Below, piece after piece: positions 61,412 to 64,000 of a stretch of DNA of 64,000 bases; within the stretch, counting starts at the first letter, position 1; each line of letters begins with the position of its first letter. The translations under genes and the position numbers were made by a program. The DNA is from Gordonia westfalica. GTDB taxonomy: Bacteria > Actinomycetota > Actinomycetes > Mycobacteriales > Mycobacteriaceae. The DNA lies in NCBI RefSeq assembly GCF_900105725.1, contig NZ_FNLM01000036.1, forward strand, positions 248,001-312,000. The letters run 5' to 3'. Below the pieces are notes generated by a model that had not been told where the DNA came from, did no database searches, and saw only the letters and a program-made list of their open reading frames with translations.

Positions 61412-61987
61412 TCAATTCCTCACTGTCGGTGTCGAATACGGCGCTCGGATGGTCACTCGGGCGAGTACGGAATCGCCGCTCACGTCGAGTCGTCCCTGCT
61501 CGAGTGACAGCGTGTCGAACGGTGCGAGTGTCTCCCCGCCGACGGTGAGCGAGCCGGACAGGAGGACCCAGGCTGCTCCCTCGACGGCGTCGAGTACCGC
61601 ATCGCCGTGGGTGTGCTGCAACGTCAGTTCGCCGGTGCCGGCGTCGCGCCTGACCATCAGGTTGAGGAGCATGGTCGGTCCGCGCGTGAGCGTCGCGTCG
61701 ACGACGCTCTCGCCGGCGAACCTCACCCGGTCCAGGCTGTCGAGGTGCCGCGCGTCTCCGTCGACCGTCAGGATCAGCGGATCGGCACCGACCACGAGCG
61801 CGACGCGTTCGAGGCCGTCAAAGGTCGAGAACGGTCCGGTGGCGTCGATGTTCGCCAGGCTGAGAGTCCAGTCCGGCCCGTCGTCGCCACCGACGGTGGC
61901 GATCCGCCGGGTGCGTCCGGCGCCGTTGCGCCACGGCGTCTCGGCGATGTCGCGGAGCCGGGTGACGCGATGGGTCATCGTCGACAT
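61412..61987 (-). CDS. HutD/Ves family protein
   Basis: A 191-residue bicupin of the HutD family: TPWRNGAGRTRRIA, WTLSLANIDATGPFSTFDGLERVALVVGADPLILTVDG, RFAGESVVDATLTRGPTMLLNLMVRR. HutD acts in histidine utilisation regulation in other bacteria; here it sits with an amidohydrolase and an amine oxidase, so a similar accessory role in nitrogen-compound use is inferred. It is the first gene of the minus-strand set and divergent from the LysR gene. Confidence 0.82.
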   Translation of the reverse strand: MSTMTHRVTRLRDIAETPWRNGAGRTRRIATVGGDDGPDWTLSLANIDATGPFSTFDGLERVALVVGADPLILTVDGDARHLDSLDRVRFAGESVVDATLTRGPTMLLNLMVRRDAGTGELTLQHTHGDAVLDAVEGAAWVLLSGSLTVGGETLAPFDTLSLEQGRLDVSGDSVLARVTIRAPYSTPTVRN

Positions 61988-62090
61988 GGCGGTGATCCCC
62001 TCTTGTGGAGTCGGGTGAGTGGGAGTCGGTTGATCGGTACATCAAGTAGACGTCCTCGATAAGAGAAACTCCAATATGTATTGCACGCCC

Positions 62091-62113
62091 ATTATTCTGT
62101 GGCGCAGAATAAT
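62091..62113. promoter_or_regulatory. Perfect inverted repeat before the LysR gene
   Basis: ATTATTCTG - TGGCG - CAGAATAAT: 9-bp perfect arms, ending 3 bp before the LysR start codon (62117), in the hutD/LysR divergent region. It is a candidate autoregulatory site. Confidence 0.65.
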
Positions 62114-62116
62114 CCG

Positions 62117-63015
62117 ATGGAGTTACGACACCTGCGCTCGTTCCAGGTCCTCGCCGAGGAGCTGCACTTCGGTCGGGCCGCGGCTCGGCTGCACATTTCG
62201 CAACCGCCGCTGACCGCGCACATCAAGGAGCTCGAACGCGAGGTCGGCACCGCCCTGTTCCATCGATCGACGAGGCGCGTCTCACTGACCGACGCCGGTG
62301 AGATCTTCGCGGTCCGGGTCGGTGACATCCTCGGTTCGCTCGACGAGGCCGTGGCCGAAGTGCGGGCGTATGCGTCCGGGAAGCGCGGGCGGGTCCGGGT
62401 CGGGTTCGTCAGCTCGGCGAGCGGGACCGTTCTCGGCCCGGGCCTGCGGATGTTCCGTGACCGGCGTCCCGAGGTTCAGCTCGACCTCGCGCCTCTCACG
62501 ACGCGTGAGCAGATCGACGCGCTGTCGCAAGGGGACCTCGACGTCGGCCTGATCCGATCGGCCGGGTCCGGGCCCGGGTACACCGCCGAGGTGCTGGTGG
62601 AGGAGCCGCTGGTGGCCGTCATGCCGGCGACACATCGGTTGGCGAGGAAGGCGGAGGTGGAGATCGCCGACTTGCTCGAAGAGAAGCTGATCCTCTTCCC
62701 TGCGCATCTGATGCCCGGTTACGTCGCCCAGATCTGGTCGTTGTTCACCCCCACGGCGCCGAGCCGCGGGTGGTCCAGGAGGCGATCCATCACGAGACGG
62801 TGCTCGGCTTCGTCTCCGCCGATGTCGGGATCTCGATCCTGCCCGCGTCGGTGTCGCGTTTCCGTACCGACGACATCGCGATCCGGCCGATCAGCGGGTC
62901 GCCGACCACGCCGTTGATGGTGGCCCGCAACCCGGAGTCGCGGAATCCGGCGGTCGGGGCCTTCATCGACTGCCTCTACGCGGCCCTGCCGGGCGACCTC
63001 GGCGTCACCGAGTAG
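62117..63015 (+). pseudogene. LysR-family regulator broken by one frameshift
   Basis: ATG 62117 opens a LysR HTH: MELRHLRSFQVLAEELHFGRAAARLHISQPPLTAHIKELEREVGTALFHR. The effector domain follows (RVRVGFVSSASGTVLGPGLRMF) to LMPGYVAQIWSLF. The frame is lost at about 62755, and the rest continues in another frame as EPRVVQEAIHHETVLGFVSADVGISILPASVSRF to the stop at 63015. Adding one base in the GG/CG stretch 62755-62758 restores a full-length protein of about 300 residues. Both halves are well conserved, so sequencing error or a very recent mutation is likely. Confidence 0.8.
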
Positions 63016-63035
63016 GCCATGGGGTGCGGAGACCG

Positions 63036-64000
63036 TCAGGTGGTGCCGCGAGCCATCAGCTCGACGGGGAGACGGCGGGACTCCACGTCGCGTCCGGCCG
63101 TCAGATCCAGCAGCCCGCGGACCGCGGTCTGGCCGATCTCGAGGGCGGGGGAGTGAATCGTGGTGAGCGGCACGGGAAGTTGCGCCGCGATCGGGATGTC
63201 GTTGTAACCGACGAGCGCCAGGTCCTCGGGGATGCGCAGACCGAGGTCGCGGGCGACGCCGAGCACGCCGACGGCGATCGTGTCGGACACCGCGAAGATC
63301 GCGCGCGGCCGGTTCGGTGTGTCGAGCAGAATCCGCCCGGCCTCGGTTCCGCCGCGCACCTCGAAACTCGACGGGACGACGCGATGATCGGGTAGCTCGA
63401 TCCCGGCCGCGGCGGTCTCGGCGCGGAAGCCGGCCAGGCGGTCCGTCGCCGTCGTCGCGTGGGTGGGACCCGAGATGACGGCGAGGTCGGTGTACCCGCG
63501 GTCGATCAGGTGGCGTGCGGCCAGTGCGCCGCCGCGCACATCGTCGCCGCCGACGAAGGGGAGTCCGGCGTCGGCATGCCGGGTCAGCGTCATCATCGGG
63601 ACGTCGCCGACCCGCAGCGACGCGATGAAGTCCTTCCCCGGTCGGTGCAAGCCGCTGAGGAGGAGGCCGTCGACCTGCCGTCCCACGAGCAGCTCGATGG
63701 CCGCACGCTGGGCTTCCGGGTCGTCGGGCGGGCTGGAGAGCAGCACCGAGTAGCCGGCGCGGGTCGCCTCCTGTTCGATGCCCTGATAGGTCGTGGCGAC
63801 CACGCCGTCGGTGAGTCGGGTCATCACCACGCCGAGGGTCGTGGTCCTGCGGGTACGGAGACTCGCGGCCCAGAGATTGCGCTGGTAGCCGAGCTCATCG
63901 GCGACCTCGCGGACCCGCAGGGCCGATTCCGACCACCCGTCGGCCGGTTCGGACTGCCGCAGAACCCGGGACGCCGTCGACACGTGGACACCCGCGGCCT
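63036..64000 (-). CDS. LacI-family regulator, cut at its N-terminus by the window edge
   Basis: The minus strand is open to base 64000; the first visible residues AAGVHVSTASRVLRQ are the recognition helix of a LacI HTH. REVADELGYQRNLWAASLRTRRTTTLGVVM is the hinge, then the periplasmic-binding-protein-like core with ISGPTHATTATDRLAGFRA, AIFAVSDTIAVGVLGVARDLGLRIPEDLALVGYNDIPIAAQLPVPLTTI, and a normal C-terminus. The effector, usually a sugar, cannot be told. It is convergent with the LysR gene, 20 bp apart. Confidence 0.88.
   Translation of the reverse strand, partial: AAGVHVSTASRVLRQSEPADGWSESALRVREVADELGYQRNLWAASLRTRRTTTLGVVMTRLTDGVVATTYQGIEQEATRAGYSVLLSSPPDDPEAQRAAIELLVGRQVDGLLLSGLHRPGKDFIASLRVGDVPMMTLTRHADAGLPFVGGDDVRGGALAARHLIDRGYTDLAVISGPTHATTATDRLAGFRAETAAAGIELPDHRVVPSSFEVRGGTEAGRILLDTPNRPRAIFAVSDTIAVGVLGVARDLGLRIPEDLALVGYNDIPIAAQLPVPLTTIHSPALEIGQTAVRGLLDLTAGRDVESRRLPVELMARGTT

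Noticed and set aside
1..64000. CRISPR arrays, tRNA/rRNA genes, insertion sequences, phage or plasmid functions
   Set aside because: No regularly spaced repeats, RNA gene signatures, transposase or integrase motifs were seen on either strand.

Overview
The window is high-GC DNA with dense, translationally coupled operons (many ATGA and GTGA overlaps). It carries many acyl-CoA dehydrogenases, crotonases and SDRs, an LLM-type flavin/F420 oxidoreductase and a mycofactocin-type SDR. This points to an actinomycete of the order Mycobacteriales, most likely Gordonia or a close relative; the genus is inferred from gene content only. No rRNA, tRNA, CRISPR array, insertion sequence or phage gene was seen.

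Region 1 (1-26.7 kb) is an alicyclic/branched carboxylic acid degradation island. It holds acyl-CoA ligases, five acyl-CoA dehydrogenases, a two-subunit MaoC hydratase, a thiolase, a CoA-transferase-type protein, several crotonases, BadH-like and BadI-like enzymes, an APH-type kinase and two MFS transporters. Together they can supply activation, dehydrogenation, hydration, oxidation and ring opening of a cyclohexanecarboxylate-like acid, although the exact substrate is not proven. A GntR/FCD regulator sits in the middle (16466-17239). The inverted repeat TTTGGT-N3-ACCAAA, or a close variant, lies in front of its own gene and of essentially every operon of the island (seven sites), so one local regulon is likely.

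Region 2 (26.7-28.9 kb) is decayed: a PaaX-like regulator with several frameshifts, and two divergent genes (a crotonase and a zinc alcohol dehydrogenase) that have both lost their 5' ends at one junction near 27908.

Region 3 (29.0-42.8 kb) is the most unusual. A coupled minus-strand operon encodes a P450, an aldehyde dehydrogenase, an SDR, a PPDK-like protein (ATP-grasp plus phosphohistidine domain, no PEP domain), a TetR regulator and a [2Fe-2S] ferredoxin reductase. Divergent or nearby genes encode an acyl-CoA ligase, a winged-helix/helical protein of unknown role, a SurE-type phosphatase and a second phosphohistidine-domain protein. The set resembles the phosphorylate-oxidise-dephosphorylate logic of the Corynebacterium glutamicum p-cresol (cre) system: a split dikinase tags the substrate with phosphate, a P450 with its reductase oxidises it, a phosphatase removes the tag, and dehydrogenases and a ligase finish the job.

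Region 4 (42.8-48.9 kb) is housekeeping: an amino acid permease, MsrB-MsrA, ribokinase, a flavin reductase-like protein, a tyrosine phosphatase and a DUF2470 protein. Region 5 (48.9-58.9 kb) is a second acyl-CoA catabolic operon (acyl-CoA dehydrogenase, unknown protein, alpha/beta hydrolase, ligase, frameshifted thiolase) controlled by a TetR protein with two near-identical operators. It is followed by a SnoaL-like protein, a DUF485/acetate-type symporter pair and a mycofactocin-type SDR. Region 6 (58.9-64 kb) has an FAD amine oxidase, an M20 amidohydrolase, HutD, a divergent frameshifted LysR regulator and the 5'-truncated end of a LacI regulator. Single-base indels at or beside G/C runs break several otherwise good genes; sequencing error and real decay cannot be separated from the sequence alone.
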